The position numbers and the translations under genes were made by a program. Positions 23,011-33,394 of a stretch of DNA of 64,000 bases are shown here, in pieces (the first letter of the stretch is position 1; the number at the start of each line of letters is the position of its first letter). Where the stretch lies: contig LSRY02000037.1 of the NCBI GenBank assembly GCA_001643675.2, positions 678,501-742,500 on the forward strand, in the 5' to 3' direction. Under the pieces are notes generated by a model, which searched no databases, was not told the DNA's origin, and saw nothing but the letters and a program-made list of their open reading frames with translations. Source of the stretch: Monocercomonoides exilis (taxonomy: Eukaryota; Preaxostyla; Oxymonadida; Polymastigidae).

Positions 23011-24140
23011 TCAGAAGGTTTTTGAGAAACTGAGATGCAGACATAGACCAGGAGCAGTGAAGGAAAGTCGCACGGGAGGCGTGGAAAATGAAAAAGGATA
23101 TGAAAATGAAGTTTGTTTATGAGAAGCTGTTTTTGTATTCGGAATCAGAAGAGCTTCTTCTTTCTGAGAGTGGGAAAACCGAATATATCTTGTGGAGAGA
23201 CTCAGACAAGATCCCTCAATGGATATAGGAAAAGGAGGAAGACGAAGAAACAGAAGAGGAAACGAGAGAGAGATTTCCAGAGTCATCCGTTTCATCCACT
23301 TCAACGAGTGATTCAGATTCAACTTTTGTTCGATCGAAGAGTCTGTGCCCAACAACCTCATCAATGTCGAACTTGGTGGATGCAATGGCATGCTCATCTA
23401 CTCATGAGAAACTGATTGTGGATTTGAGGGATTCTCTGTTCATGTTGCTTCATGGAAGGAGCGAGAAAAAGGAGATGGCGATTGGCACTTTGAAGGAGAG
23501 AGAAGTGACAGCTGCTCGGGTTTTATTGGAGGTGGCGAATGAGACAATTTCACTCGTTTTGTGAGACGGAAGATCTGCTTTTATCGTTAGCTAGTCTGAG
23601 TCTTCATGTTGCGTTGTTCTCTGAGCATGCCATCACCTGCATTTATCTTTATTCAGATTGTTTTGATGATTCCGATTCGTAATCAATCTCTTCAAGCTCC
23701 GCAATTGAAATATCTCATTTGATGTTCCGATGATGAGCGAGAGATTCGTAGATTCACTACTGCTACCATCTGTTCTTGAGGATGAGGATGACACCTTGAA
23801 GGAGTGTTTGAGGTGGAAAGTGGCAGAGCTACTGACAAATAAGAAGATGGAAGCAACGAATGAATCAGCTGTACTCTCGATTGGAATGATGCTGTGGGAG
23901 CGTTTGACACTCCAGATCCCATTTGGGGAGTACGACGCAGTGATTGCAGGAAACAAGATTACCAAAGGAGAAAGAATAAACGCTTCTGTAGTCAGCATGT
24001 CAACATATTTTGAGTCTGTAAAAGCGTTCGTAGCATCAAAAGCATCATGTAGACCAACATTTGTCGAATTGAAAAAACCGTTTGTTCAGTATTTTTCAAA
24101 AGGAACTGTGTTTGGAACAGAATCCGATGCAATTTCTTGA
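23011..24140 (+). pseudogene. Captured fragment of a kinase-like host gene
   Basis: The last frame (ATG 23730 to TGA 24138-24140, 136 codons) has the lower lobe of a tyrosine-kinase-like domain: CLRWKVAELL (APE-helix position), SIGMMLWERLTLQIPFGEYD (the W-S-x-G-x-x-L-W-E segment, lacking the usual Asp before it) and ASCRPTFVELKK (the RP motif). Upstream 23340-23575 encodes SMSNLVDAMACSSTHEKLI, LRDSLFMLLHGRSEKKEMAIG and ARVLLEVANETISLVL, then a stop; next comes LLLSLASLSLHVALFSEHA. This order matches the C-terminal cytoplasmic module of Pmp-like proteins remembered from Monocercomonoides. The kinase N-lobe, HRD and DFG are absent, and stops and frame changes separate the pieces. It lies wholly inside the hAT element, on the strand opposite to the transposase. 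Confidence 0.65.
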
Positions 24141-24498
24141 AGAAAATAGCAAATAAAAGCAAAAAAATAGCGGAAGCGTGCAAAATGGATTCATGGAATA
24201 CTCATGAGATGTTCATCCTGAGACATTTTGAAAGAATTTTTTATATAAGTTTAGAAAATAAGAAGTTTTTCAATCGGTCGAAGGATTATAACCTTTTTTG
24301 CTGGAATGATCAAAAGTTTTGCTCAAGAAAAGATGGAAGATAGATATTAAAAAAAATTGATGAGGAAGTCAGTATTCATGTGACTTCATAAATTGTTAAC
24401 ATATGTTTTTGCATGGAGATGCTGTTCGTGAAAGAGAAAATTAGAGAATGTTAACAATTTTTGTTTGAAAATGCATCATATCGAAAAATAAAGTCAAC

Positions 24499-27396
24499 TT
24501 ATGCATTAAAAAAATGTTTGTTTATGAACTTATGGAGATGTGATTTAAAAATAATAATTGTCAAAATTTCAAAAATAGAAATTGCTTTATATTGAAAAGC
24601 GTTATATGATAAAAAACAAAGGAGCATATTAAATGAACAAAAATGAAAAAAAAACGAAAGAAAAAGTAAATTATTGAGAGTTTCCAAAGAAAGAGAGTGC
24701 CTTCTATCCCCAACAATACGTCGAAGTCGAGAAAAGAGGCGCTCACAAGAAGCTTCGCTACACGGAAACGTAACCAAGGCGAAACAAACGTTCGAAAATA
24801 TCGAATGAAACATGCCAGACTTACTAATTTCTGCAAAAAAAACAAATAAATTATTCTGTAGAAATGATTGATGGCAATCAAGAAGAAATGAAGAATACAA
24901 AGCTTCAAGCTTTTCCTTGAAGTTTTCCGTTTGGTTCAGAAAAACTTTTGATATATAACCATGAAATCCACTTTTCATTCTTATGAACCAGTCCATATTA
25001 ATTTTCTCTTGGATGTTTCTTGTTTCTTCAACCTTTTGCTCTAAATTTTTAAAAGTTCCAATTTCAATTTGTTCATTTGAACCTATGAAAACAATATCTT
25101 CTTCATTTTCTTCATTTTTCTTTTCTTCATCATCGTCCATATCATCCGTTTCATTTTTTCCTTTTTCTTCAGAACAATCTTCATTTTCTTTTCTCCTTTT
25201 GTTACGAGTGTTGTGAGTAACATTTTCTTTCATTGATGATGCAGAAGATTCAGATTTTTCCGTGTATTCATCTTCTTCAGAGTCGCTTTCAGCTTGTAAA
25301 AGTCCAAACTCATCGTCATCTGTTTCATCTGTTTTCTCCTCATGTTTTGAAGAAGATTCTTCACATTTTGTTGAAGAGTTTTCTTCGATAATTTGAAGAA
25401 GTTGAACAATTCGAGAATATTCAGCAAATGAGTTTTCTTTTTTTTCAGAGACTTTGGCTGAAGAAGACTGATTTGACGGAGGAATGAAGGATGGGTCTGA
25501 ATTTGAATTTTCATGGAGTGATGGATTAAGTGACTGAAGTGCTGAATAAAACGAATCAATTGAAAAAGGGTTATATGTGTATTTTGACGAAGAAGAAGGA
25601 AAATCGAATGACAATTTATTTGCAAAAATATCGCTATCTATTGGACTTCTGGACTCAAAGATTTGTTTTGAGGTTTTCGAAAATAATTCTTTCTTTCGGT
25701 CACTTCGTTTTTCGAAGATAAAAGTTCTCAGATCATAATCGACAACTTGATTTGATGAGATTTGTCTAATGTTCATTGATGAATTTGATGAAGAATTTGA
25801 AGGAGAACTTGATGAAGAATCAGAAAAAGATGAAGACGATAGGGAGGAAACTAAAAAGGATTCGAAGGACGAAGACGAAATAGAAGATGATGGCATATGT
25901 TTTGATTGCTCTAATGAATATAATGGATTCATTTTTTTAGAAGTGTTTTGAATCAAGTTTTGTTGATTTGTTTTTGATTCAGAGTTTTTCGTTGTTTGAT
26001 CCAATGTTACACTACGAAAAACAAGTTCGTAATTCGCTTTCAGCCTATTCAATTCTTGGTTGTATGACTCAGAAAAAGAACCCAATTGATAGTTTTTTCT
26101 CCCTCCAGGAGTCAATGAAAAGGCCAAAGAGATCAGGTTTCCCCTGTCACCTGCAAAAAAATAATTAAACAAAAGGATTATAATATCACATAAACCAGAT
26201 TGCCAGTTTTCTTCAGAGAATTCTTCAAGGTCCTGCATCCATGAGTAGTGTGCAAATGCTTTCACCAGCAGAGGGAATACATCTCCCAACTTCGTTTCAT
26301 CTTTTTCGAACTGTAACTGAAGTTCTCTTAAGGGAAATAATAGTAGTTCACATTTGATAACATTTTCTATGAAAATCAATTCCTGTAATTTTGAAAAATT
26401 ATCATCATGAAAATGTTTTCTAATAAAAAAACAAATATCATAAATGCAAAGCCATCTTGTTTCTATGAAAGAAGGGCATTTTGGTGTTGAGGGTTGCCTG
26501 CGGGAAATCACCTTCGCTTGTTTCGTAAATGTAATAATTGCATCTTTCTGTTTTCCGAAAAATTCGTTGTTGTTGAAAAAATGAGATACAACTAAGTTTA
26601 ATAAATGATTGCAACAATAAATAAAAATTGGTGGTGTTCCTTTGTAAAATGACAAAGATTTTTCTGTAGTGGTTTCTTCTGAAAGGCTCTGAATTGCAAG
26701 CTTCTGAGGAAGCAAGCCATCTGTGCAAAAGCACCGAACTTCTCCGTGTAAATCTTTTATTTCAGTCATGATTTGGACTGCTAATTGCGAATAATCAAAG
26801 GACGAATAGCACGCTTTAACTAATTTATAAAACATTGGCTTAGCACCCGGATTCAACGGAACCACAGTTACTGCAGTGTACTTTTTGCCAACAATTACTC
26901 CACCGTCAATCATAATTCCGACTGAAGAATTGAAAATTGCAGCATCCCTTTCTTTAATTGCACCTTCCACTTCCTCATGAATTATTGAAGATAGTTTTCT
27001 GTAATTCAATGTGGGAAATATGGTTTCGGGAGAAAATGATGGATTTTGTTGAGAAATCTGTATGAGAGAAGAAATGAAATTATTAAACTCAGATGAATAA
27101 GCGGATAAAAATGCAATGTTACAATGTCCAATTAACCTCAAAAATTGTTTTTTCAATAAATCATATTGAAAATGAAATGGAACTTCTTTTTTATTTGAGT
27201 AATAAGTTGTTTGATTGAGAGGTTGATGCTGCTTCATAAATTTAACGATTGATGAATTAGTCAAAAGTAAACATTGATGATTAATTATTCGATCACATCC
27301 TTTTCTTCCGGAAACTCCACAATTAACTCCTTCTTTGCTGTTTGGACACAAATAATAAATATGTCCATCTTTTTTCAACGTTCCATCATTTTTCAC
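24499..27396 (-). CDS. hAT-family transposase
   Basis: 965 codons open, ending TAA. The listed first codon is GTG, and the frame stays open upstream to about 27515, so the true start probably lies in an upstream exon. Near the N-terminus is a Cys/His-rich segment (residues about 17-42: CPNSKEGVNC, GCDRIINHQC), perhaps a BED-like or other zinc finger. The RNase-H core has SVGIMIDGGV (D164), EVRCFCTDG (D226), CCNHLLNLVV (the C-x-x-H region) and SFIETRWLCIYD (RW motif near 315). A long Ser- and Glu/Asp-rich insertion fills about residues 480-800. The C-terminal hAT dimerisation region is clear: FPCSEASCERLFSRLRRIV and SLETLNNLLFL. No stop interrupts it, so it may be functional. Confidence 0.9.
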   Translation of the reverse strand: MKNDGTLKKDGHIYYLCPNSKEGVNCGVSGRKGCDRIINHQCLLLTNSSIVKFMKQHQPLNQTTYYSNKKEVPFHFQYDLLKKQFLRLIGHCNIAFLSAYSSEFNNFISSLIQISQQNPSFSPETIFPTLNYRKLSSIIHEEVEGAIKERDAAIFNSSVGIMIDGGVIVGKKYTAVTVVPLNPGAKPMFYKLVKACYSSFDYSQLAVQIMTEIKDLHGEVRCFCTDGLLPQKLAIQSLSEETTTEKSLSFYKGTPPIFIYCCNHLLNLVVSHFFNNNEFFGKQKDAIITFTKQAKVISRRQPSTPKCPSFIETRWLCIYDICFFIRKHFHDDNFSKLQELIFIENVIKCELLLFPLRELQLQFEKDETKLGDVFPLLVKAFAHYSWMQDLEEFSEENWQSGLCDIIILLFNYFFAGDRGNLISLAFSLTPGGRKNYQLGSFSESYNQELNRLKANYELVFRSVTLDQTTKNSESKTNQQNLIQNTSKKMNPLYSLEQSKHMPSSSISSSSFESFLVSSLSSSSFSDSSSSSPSNSSSNSSMNIRQISSNQVVDYDLRTFIFEKRSDRKKELFSKTSKQIFESRSPIDSDIFANKLSFDFPSSSSKYTYNPFSIDSFYSALQSLNPSLHENSNSDPSFIPPSNQSSSAKVSEKKENSFAEYSRIVQLLQIIEENSSTKCEESSSKHEEKTDETDDDEFGLLQAESDSEEDEYTEKSESSASSMKENVTHNTRNKRRKENEDCSEEKGKNETDDMDDDEEKKNEENEEDIVFIGSNEQIEIGTFKNLEQKVEETRNIQEKINMDWFIRMKSGFHGYISKVFLNQTENFKEKLEALYSSFLLDCHQSFLQNNLFVFFAEISKSGMFHSIFSNVCFALVTFPCSEASCERLFSRLRRIVGDRRHSLSLETLNNLLFLSFFFHFCSFNMLLCFLSYNAFQYKAISIFEILTIIIFKSHLHKFINKHFFNA

Positions 27397-27817
27397 AGGT
27401 GTGTCAGCTATCCAAACTGAATTTTTTTGAATTTCAAAGTGAACTTTTCCTATGTCTTCTCCAGTGTTATTAGGGTGCCTGTAAACTTGATAATAATCAA
27501 AACAAATGAAATGATATAATTTTTAATCAAAACTTGAAAATATCAAACATTTTCCAAAAATAGTTGATTTTGAACATTCCAACTCAACAAATGAACAATC
27601 ACTTTTTTTTAGCTCTTCTATTTTTTTGCTTAATGCAGCACTCTTTTGTAAAAAAAAAAATGAAATAAAAAAGTTTCTGTCAAATTTTGTCTAATGTTAA
27701 ATTCAAACGATTTCTTTAGATTTTGCACTGTTTTGTAATTCCAAAGGCAAGCTCCTTAAAAAATCCTCATATGTTGTCAATTGATACATGATATCTATGA
27801 AATAATCAATATTTCCG

Positions 27818-27884
27818 TTCGACCGACTGATCTATTCGACCGACTGATCTATTCGACAGACTGATCTATTCGACAGACTGATCT
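27818..27884 (+). repeat. 17-bp tandem repeat, four units, in hAT subterminal region
   Basis: Four units of TTCGAC(C/A)GACTGATCTA in direct tandem. The unit contains TCGACCGAC, the reverse complement of the GTCGGTCGA motif found at both ends of the hAT element. It is likely a transposase-binding cluster. Confidence 0.8.
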
Positions 27885-28226
27885 TTGTCGAAAAAATGAA
27901 TTTTTGAAACAAGGGAAAAATATAAAATCTTATGTTAAAAAAAGGACAATAAGTTATTTTTCATGGACTAATGATAATTTTTTTATTTCGAAACCATGAA
28001 AAATCAATTTCTTAATAGCAAAATGTTAAAAATTATTCATTTCCATCAAAAACAGATAATTGTTGATTTGTTTGTTTTTCTATTAATAAATCAAAATATT
28101 GAGATACCATGATAAGAAAAAACGAATAAATGAAATGAAAATGAAATTAATATAAATAGAAATATTTTGCATTGTCGGTCGACTTGTCGAACACTTTGGA
28201 AAATGTCGGTCTGTCGCAAAGGCTAA

Positions 28227-28234
28227 CATTTAAT
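28227..28234. repeat. 8-bp target-site duplication, right
   Basis: CATTTAAT immediately after the right hAT terminus, identical to 22174-22181. Confidence 0.85.
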
Positions 28235-28269
28235 AGTAAAATCTTTTCAAAAAGATTTTTTAAAAGTTT

Positions 28270-29962
28270 GAATGAAAAAAAGGATCTGACCCATGATCCG
28301 AATTTCCAAGGGGTCAAAAAGATCAAAAAAATAAGCGTTAAAGGGCGAAAATTGCAGGTAGAAGAATGCAGTTTTTTGGCTATAGATGAAGTTAAAATGG
28401 TGAAAACAATCATTTTATGCAAAAAAAAGACCCCTGAGGATTCTGTCATTTTGTGATCGCTATTGTTTGGACAAAGAAAAAGAGCTGATGCTCTTCAAAT
28501 ACAACGTTTTAAAATTCAAAAAAAACATTTTACTAACTCTTATCACGTATATAACAATTAGACAAACAATAAAAATTTTTCTGATATTTGTTTTTTTTTT
28601 TTCAATAAATATTCAAAATTTCAAAAAGATATGGTTCTGATTAAAGCTGGAGTTTTGTTTCTTTCATTTCTTTAAAATCACTTGCTTTTCCAACTTTTTA
28701 CAAGTTTGCCAATAATGTCTTTTTCATAATGTTTGAAGTAATGTTAATATTTCTCAAATATATTTTTTATTTACCACTTTTTTTAAAAAATATGTCAAAA
28801 TATATTCAAAATCTTTATATTTTATGTTTGTTTGTCAGTAATATCTGATTCTTAAACTATTGGCCTGTATTTATCTTGCTTTGCGGCTTTAATGAGAAAT
28901 GGTTTTTAAAAAATGGAGAATTCTTCAGATGCTGCTTTCAAGCGAACATATTTTCTGGCACTGATTAAGTTCACTCTGCTGCTCGTGCGCCAACAAGAAG
29001 AATGAAATATCATTCATTCATTCATCTTCTTGGCGAGTTGCAGCTATTATTGAAGCAGCAGCATATTTTTAATGTGAAAGTGCTTTCACAGCGCTAAGTT
29101 ACAAACGCAATGAGACGGGGAATTCAATTGTTTGTCGGCTGGAGACAGCAGCGGAAGAGCAAGAAAGGCAAAAGAATGCTCATGTCTTATGCAGTGAAAG
29201 GGAGATATTTGTTGCAGAAACAGAACTGCAAAGAAAGGAAACGAACGAGAACTAAAGGAGGAGGAGAGATAAAGGAATGAGAAGCAAGAGAGGTAGAATG
29301 GAAAATTAGAAAGGTTATTTTGTTCAATCTATCTAATTAAATCTTCATTTTTTAAAATCAATTTTAAACTTAATAATTATAATTTTAAGGCCATTTCATG
29401 ATTTTATTTTATTTTTTCTCTGATTCAGATACAGAAAACATTCTCACATGGCTTTTTTTGACGAAGCAGACGCGTCTGTAGAATATGCTAGTCTCAGAAT
29501 TGCGAGCAGAAAACAGATGGTGCGGCGTTGGTGTGCGTCCATTTGGTTGGTGATGGGCTGTAACATGGCGTGCCGAGAGTTGACAGTCGAAGAACAAAAT
29601 GCAGGAGTCGGTTGGGCAGTTTGAGCGGTGGGAGGCAGAGCGGACAGCGTCGGGGGAGCAGGAACTGCTGCTGATACGGACAGCTGGGGCAGCAGAAGGG
29701 GTGTCGCCGACGCTGTTGCTGCTGAAGCCGCGGGGGGAGTTCTTTAAGGAATCGGAGCTTTCGCGCGTGACGACGGTGCAGAAGAAGATGAATGTGGGGG
29801 AAGAGAACAAGGTGTCAGTGATGCTGCGGGAGGACGAGAAGGAGCGGGAGAGGAGGGAAGGGGCAGTGAAGATGCGGGAGATATGGCGGGGGCTGAACCG
29901 AAAGCTGGGAGAGAAGAACGCGATGAGGAGGGCAATGGAGATGAGCGAAACGATGCTTGCGA
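28270..29962 (-). repeat. 1.69-kb inverted repeat, right arm
   Basis: Reverse-complement copy of 15607-17300. Only about 35 bases separate its inner edge from the hAT target duplication. Outside 29962 the copied coding frame runs into unrelated sequence and stops within a few codons (MLASQLMEER then stop), so this side is probably the derived copy. Confidence 0.9.
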
Positions 29963-29985
29963 GTCAGTTGATGGAAGAAAGATAG
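29599..29985 (+). pseudogene. Truncated duplicate of the coiled-coil gene start
   Basis: The first 121 codons reproduce the minus-strand gene that begins at 15970 (MQESVGQFERWEAER onward through AMEMSETMLA). They diverge exactly at the inverted-repeat boundary, ending with a stop 7 codons later. Without its long charged tail it is probably nonfunctional, although purine-rich coding-like sequence continues downstream. Confidence 0.65.
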
Positions 29986-30441
29986 TGGAAGAGGGAGAAG
30001 GAATAGAAGGAGATGAAGACAATGAGAACTGCAAAAAGATGGAGAATGAGAGAGAAGAATGAAATATTGTTCAGCGGAGATAATATGGAAGGGAAATTGA
30101 CATCGCTAATTGAGAGAGAAAGAGAAAGAGGAAATAGAGTTGAACACGAGGATTCTAAATAGAAAGAGAAAGATGGTATTTCTGAAAGCAAAGTCGATAG
30201 AATGATACATTTGGAGTCATTTGATTAAGGCAGAACATCTCTTGTTATTCCTTCCTGCAGAAATGGCTGTCATATGGAAAATTAGTGGAATACAAAGACT
30301 ATTTGGGTTTTATTTCGCAATGAAGATAAGCAGAGGTGGGCAATGCGAACTCAATGAGAAGGTGCTAAAGAGGAGATGGACTATTTTCTGTGGAGGACGA
30401 AGAGAACGAAGAGAGAAGGAAAAGCGAGCTGAGAGTGCTAT
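29986..30441 (+). other. Purine-rich coding-like remnants
   Basis: Lys/Glu-rich fragments in shifting frames (for example GEGIEGDEDNENCKKMENER near 29990-30060). No complete frame and no recognised domain. It may link the duplicated gene start to the coiled-coil gene that follows. Confidence 0.35.
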
Positions 30442-31239
30442 ATGGCAGCTCGTCAGAAGCATCGAAATCAGCTTGAAGAAAGCAGGTGCGCTTGTGATAC
30501 GTCTTCAGTGATTTTATCATTATCATCATCATCTTCTTCTTCTTTTTCTTCAACGTCTTCTTCCTCGTCTCGGAGAAGCAAGACGTTTTTCCGCGATCCA
30601 AAAGATGAATCCAAAATGACAACGAAAGGGAAGAAATGGAGCAAAGATGACATGGTTCTGTTCCAAGAAGACGAAGATTATTTCTTCTGGTTTAAGAAAA
30701 CTACTTCAAACAAAGCATTAACCTCATCTATTTCTCAATCACAGGCATCTGCTTCATCTTCCCCTCAGATTTCTTCATTGATTTCTCCACAAAGTGCCAG
30801 CAAACACACAAAGGCTCCACGAAGCAGCCTTCTTGCCACGCTGGAAGGGATGAAGAGGAGGAAAGAGGAGAAGAAGAATACAGATTTTCTCTCGCTGTAT
30901 TCGTCGCTGACAAGCGAAAGGATGCTGACTCTGAAATCGGAGGGTGACATTGCGTCTACTGATAACAAGTTGTTTGAGGAGGAAATGAAAGATGTTGATG
31001 TGGTGAGAGGAGTAGAAGTGGAGGAGAACGAAAGGAAGAAGGAGAGAAAGGAGTATTTGATGAAGGCAAAGAAGGAAATAGACGAAAGATTGAGGCGAAT
31101 TAAAGAAAGGAAGCTGAGAGAAGAAAGAGAAAGAGAAGCAGAAAGAATGAAAAACTTGCCTTTTAACCAGCAAAATGCAATTAACACAATGTTAAATGGA
31201 CCAAATCAGACTCTTCAGTCAACGCTCCAATCAACTTGA
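30442..31239 (+). CDS. Ser-rich / coiled-coil protein, function unknown
   Basis: A 265-codon open frame. Residues about 20-45 are poly-Ser, followed by a folded-looking segment (KKWSKDDMVLFQEDEDYFFW). A Ser-rich linker leads to a long charged helix (about 195-240: ERKKERKEYLMKAKKEIDER and the following RIKERKLREEREREAERM). It ends shortly after LPFNQQNAINTMLNGPN. The protein continues in other frames after 31240, so a frameshift or intron separates it from the next exon. No enzyme motif is visible. A cytoskeletal or structural role is conceivable but not shown. Confidence 0.55.
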   Translation: MAARQKHRNQLEESRCACDTSSVILSLSSSSSSSFSSTSSSSSRRSKTFFRDPKDESKMTTKGKKWSKDDMVLFQEDEDYFFWFKKTTSNKALTSSISQSQASASSSPQISSLISPQSASKHTKAPRSSLLATLEGMKRRKEEKKNTDFLSLYSSLTSERMLTLKSEGDIASTDNKLFEEEMKDVDVVRGVEVEENERKKERKEYLMKAKKEIDERLRRIKERKLREEREREAERMKNLPFNQQNAINTMLNGPNQTLQSTLQST

Positions 31240-31279
31240 TCAGCATCCTTCTCTTCTTCTCCTTCCTCCTCCTCCTTAT

Positions 31280-32130
31280 CATCATCTTATCTTCTTCTCT
31301 ATCCTCGCAAATTCCATCTGATGACAATCACATTGATAATGCTTTTCCTTCTTCATCATTATCACTTTCACTTCCTTTTTCAAAGTTATCTATATCTCCA
31401 TCTTCCACCAATACCCCAACTTTCACCAATCAAATATTGCATCCCGTTTCTTCTTCGTCATTGTGCATTCCTGAGCCAAAATTGTTGGTTATTCCAAGCC
31501 GCATCGAACGAACTGAGTTGGAGAAAGCGATACAGACGAAGATGAGAAGATGGAGAAGGAAAAAGCAGAAAAGGAGACAAAGGAGCCGCTGGAGGAAGAG
31601 AATAAGAACTTTGAGAAAAAACGTGAAAAGCTCGAAGACGAGCAGAAAAAGGCGCTGGAGCAGGCTGAGAAGAAGCGGGAGGCGTTTGTTTCGTATCTGA
31701 AAAAGATGAAGATTGAAAGAAGCGAATCGAATTTCAAAAGCGGAGCGAACAAGAGGAAGGTGTGGATGAAGGAGAATGCTGAATCGTCTCTTGTTGTTTG
31801 GATGAAGAAGGAGCTGTCGATTCGAGATGATCTGTATTTTGACAGGCAGGCTGTTCAATTTGGAAGCTTTGCAGAAGTGTTTCCAAATAAAAGAGCATTT
31901 TCAGCCTCAGAAGAAGGAGAAGATAATATTTCAGAAAACTTATCTTCTTCAAAAGAACAACAAAAGAAAAAGAAGAACAAGAAGAATAATATGCTCCAAA
32001 AGAACATACACATTCGGAGAAAAAGCGAAGTAAAAATGCAAATGTGTTTTAAGATGTTTGATTTCAAAACTTGTTATTTTTCTTCTTTTGATCCTTATAA
32101 GAAAAACTCACTATTTGTAAGTTTTCTTTG
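31280..32130 (+). pseudogene. Continuation of coiled-coil gene with frame changes
   Basis: A Ser/Pro-rich part (IPSDDNHIDNAFPSSSLSL, PEPKLLVIPSRIERTELEKA) in one frame gives way near 31535 to another frame carrying a strong coiled coil (KEKAEKETKEPLEEENKNFE, LEDEQKKALEQAEKKREAFV) and a mixed tail (ESSLVVWMKKELSIRDDLYF, FGSFAEVFPNKRAFS). The shift falls inside an AAGATGAGAAGATGGAGAAG tract and looks like an indel and not an intron. After about 32115 a short GT-AG interval (donor GTAAGT) may lead to the next Ser-rich exon. Confidence 0.5.
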
Positions 32131-32189
32131 TATTTCACAAGATAATCGTCAAACACAGCAAAAAAAGCGTGAAAGAAGCTTCTTCTTCT

Positions 32190-32614
32190 TTTCTTTCTTT
32201 AATTTCTTCTGCTAATAGTGGTGAAGCTGAAGTTTCGCAGCCTTATTTGCCATTTCCAAGCACATCTGCTTCTTCTTCTTCTTCAAAGCCTCACTCTCAT
32301 TCTCATTCCTCAAAGTCATCTCATTCAAAACCCAGCTCATCAACAACTACCTTATCTCCTTCCTCAACAGCTGTACCAACTGCTTCATCATTGTCGTCTT
32401 CATCATCTTCTTCTTCTATTTCATCTTCTTCGTCAGCCTCTCAAAATGCATCTGTTTTCAAACAATTTTTTCATCCCCGCCAGCCACTTGTACAGACACA
32501 CAAGAAGCACAGCGGCCACACACACAAACCGATTTCTACTGCACATACATGCTCAACTCTCTCGCAAAATGCATCTGAAATCAAAAGGCAGAATAAGAAG
32601 CCGGAAGCAAGTTA
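32190..32614 (+). CDS. Low-complexity Ser/His-rich exon
   Basis: About 140 codons of Ser/Pro/Thr with SKPHSHSHSSKSSHSKPSSS and long Ser runs, then HPRQPLVQTHKKHSGHTHKP. It ends at TAG 32613-32615, and similar Ser-rich coding continues briefly beyond. It probably belongs to the same gene as 30442-32130. No known domain. Confidence 0.4.
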
Positions 32615-32888
32615 GAAGCGGAACTGGTCTCTTTCGTCTTCTTCAGCAAAGACTCTACTGACAATTTCGACATCTTCTCCACATTCATATGCAGTTGCAT
32701 ATTCTTCTTCTTCGTTTTCTTCCTCTTCCTCTTCTTCTGTTCTTCAAGAAATACAGTGCTCGCTCCATTTCATCCTTCCTTCTTTTTTCCACCACTGGAT
32801 TGGATGTGCTGAGATGTGATGGCTGAGAAGCACAATGGAAGACAACGGATTGCTTCTGCCTGTTGATTGATAGAGCATTGAGAAGCTT

Positions 32889-33392
32889 GTGTTCAATGAA
32901 GAAGTGGGGATTTTGGATTGCAAACAGAAATATCCTCAGGAGCTGAGGTTAGCTGAGAAAGGAATAAAAGGACTGCAAGTCAGAGAGGATGAGATCTGGG
33001 CAAGGAGGATGAGAGAAAAGGAGAGAAAGAAAAAGGAAAGGATGGAAAGAAAGAGAAAAGATGGAGAAGGAAAAGAGAGGAAGGAAAGAGAAAGAAAAGA
33101 AGAAGAGGATAAAAAATCCAAAAATAAGCTAAATACAAACACAAAAGCAAGTAATGTTGAAATAAACTCACAAACGTTGCTTTCATCTTCTCCTTCGTCG
33201 TCATCATCTTCTTCTTTATATTCTTCAACTGAAAGTGTTGAAAAACAGAATGTGAATGCACACACAACAAATGCAGCTGATGATGCTTTTCTTCAACCTC
33301 CTCTGAATATTCCTCCTCCTCCTCCTCTTTCCACTCAAGCTCAATTCAATGCCTCTACTCTCTTCTCAACTACTTCTTCCATACTCCCCTAG
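32889..33392 (+). CDS. Charged coiled-coil exon with Ser- and Pro-rich tail
   Basis: A 167-codon frame with a plausible folded start (VGILDCKQKYPQELRLAEKG), a highly charged helix (residues about 35-80, Arg/Lys/Glu) and then Ser runs and PPLNIPPPPPLSTQ. It ends with TAG 33390-33392. Pyrimidine microsatellite follows directly. Function is unknown. Confidence 0.5.
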   Translation: MFNEEVGILDCKQKYPQELRLAEKGIKGLQVREDEIWARRMREKERKKKERMERKRKDGEGKERKERERKEEEDKKSKNKLNTNTKASNVEINSQTLLSSSPSSSSSSSLYSSTESVEKQNVNAHTTNAADDAFLQPPLNIPPPPPLSTQAQFNASTLFSTTSSILP

Positions 33393-33394
33393 GC

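Larger units (their letters stand above)
22182..28226. mobile_element. Complete hAT transposon, about 6.0 kb
   Basis: The ends are short imperfect inverted repeats: left AAAGCCTTTGCGACA and right (complement) TTAGCCTTTGCGACA. They are flanked by an 8-bp duplication. Subterminal copies of GTCGGTCGA lie at 22219-22227 and 28174-28182, with reverse copies in a tandem array at 27818-27884. Such clustered motifs near hAT ends are known transposase-binding sites in other hATs. A 43-T tract lies at 22248-22290. The element encodes a hAT transposase on the minus strand and contains a kinase-like host gene fragment on the plus strand. It inserted into the region downstream of the USP-transposase gene, inside the large inverted repeat. 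Confidence 0.88.

Noticed and set aside
27818-27884. CRISPR-like array
   Set aside because: Units are contiguous 17-mers without spacers, and they lie in the subterminal region of a hAT transposon.
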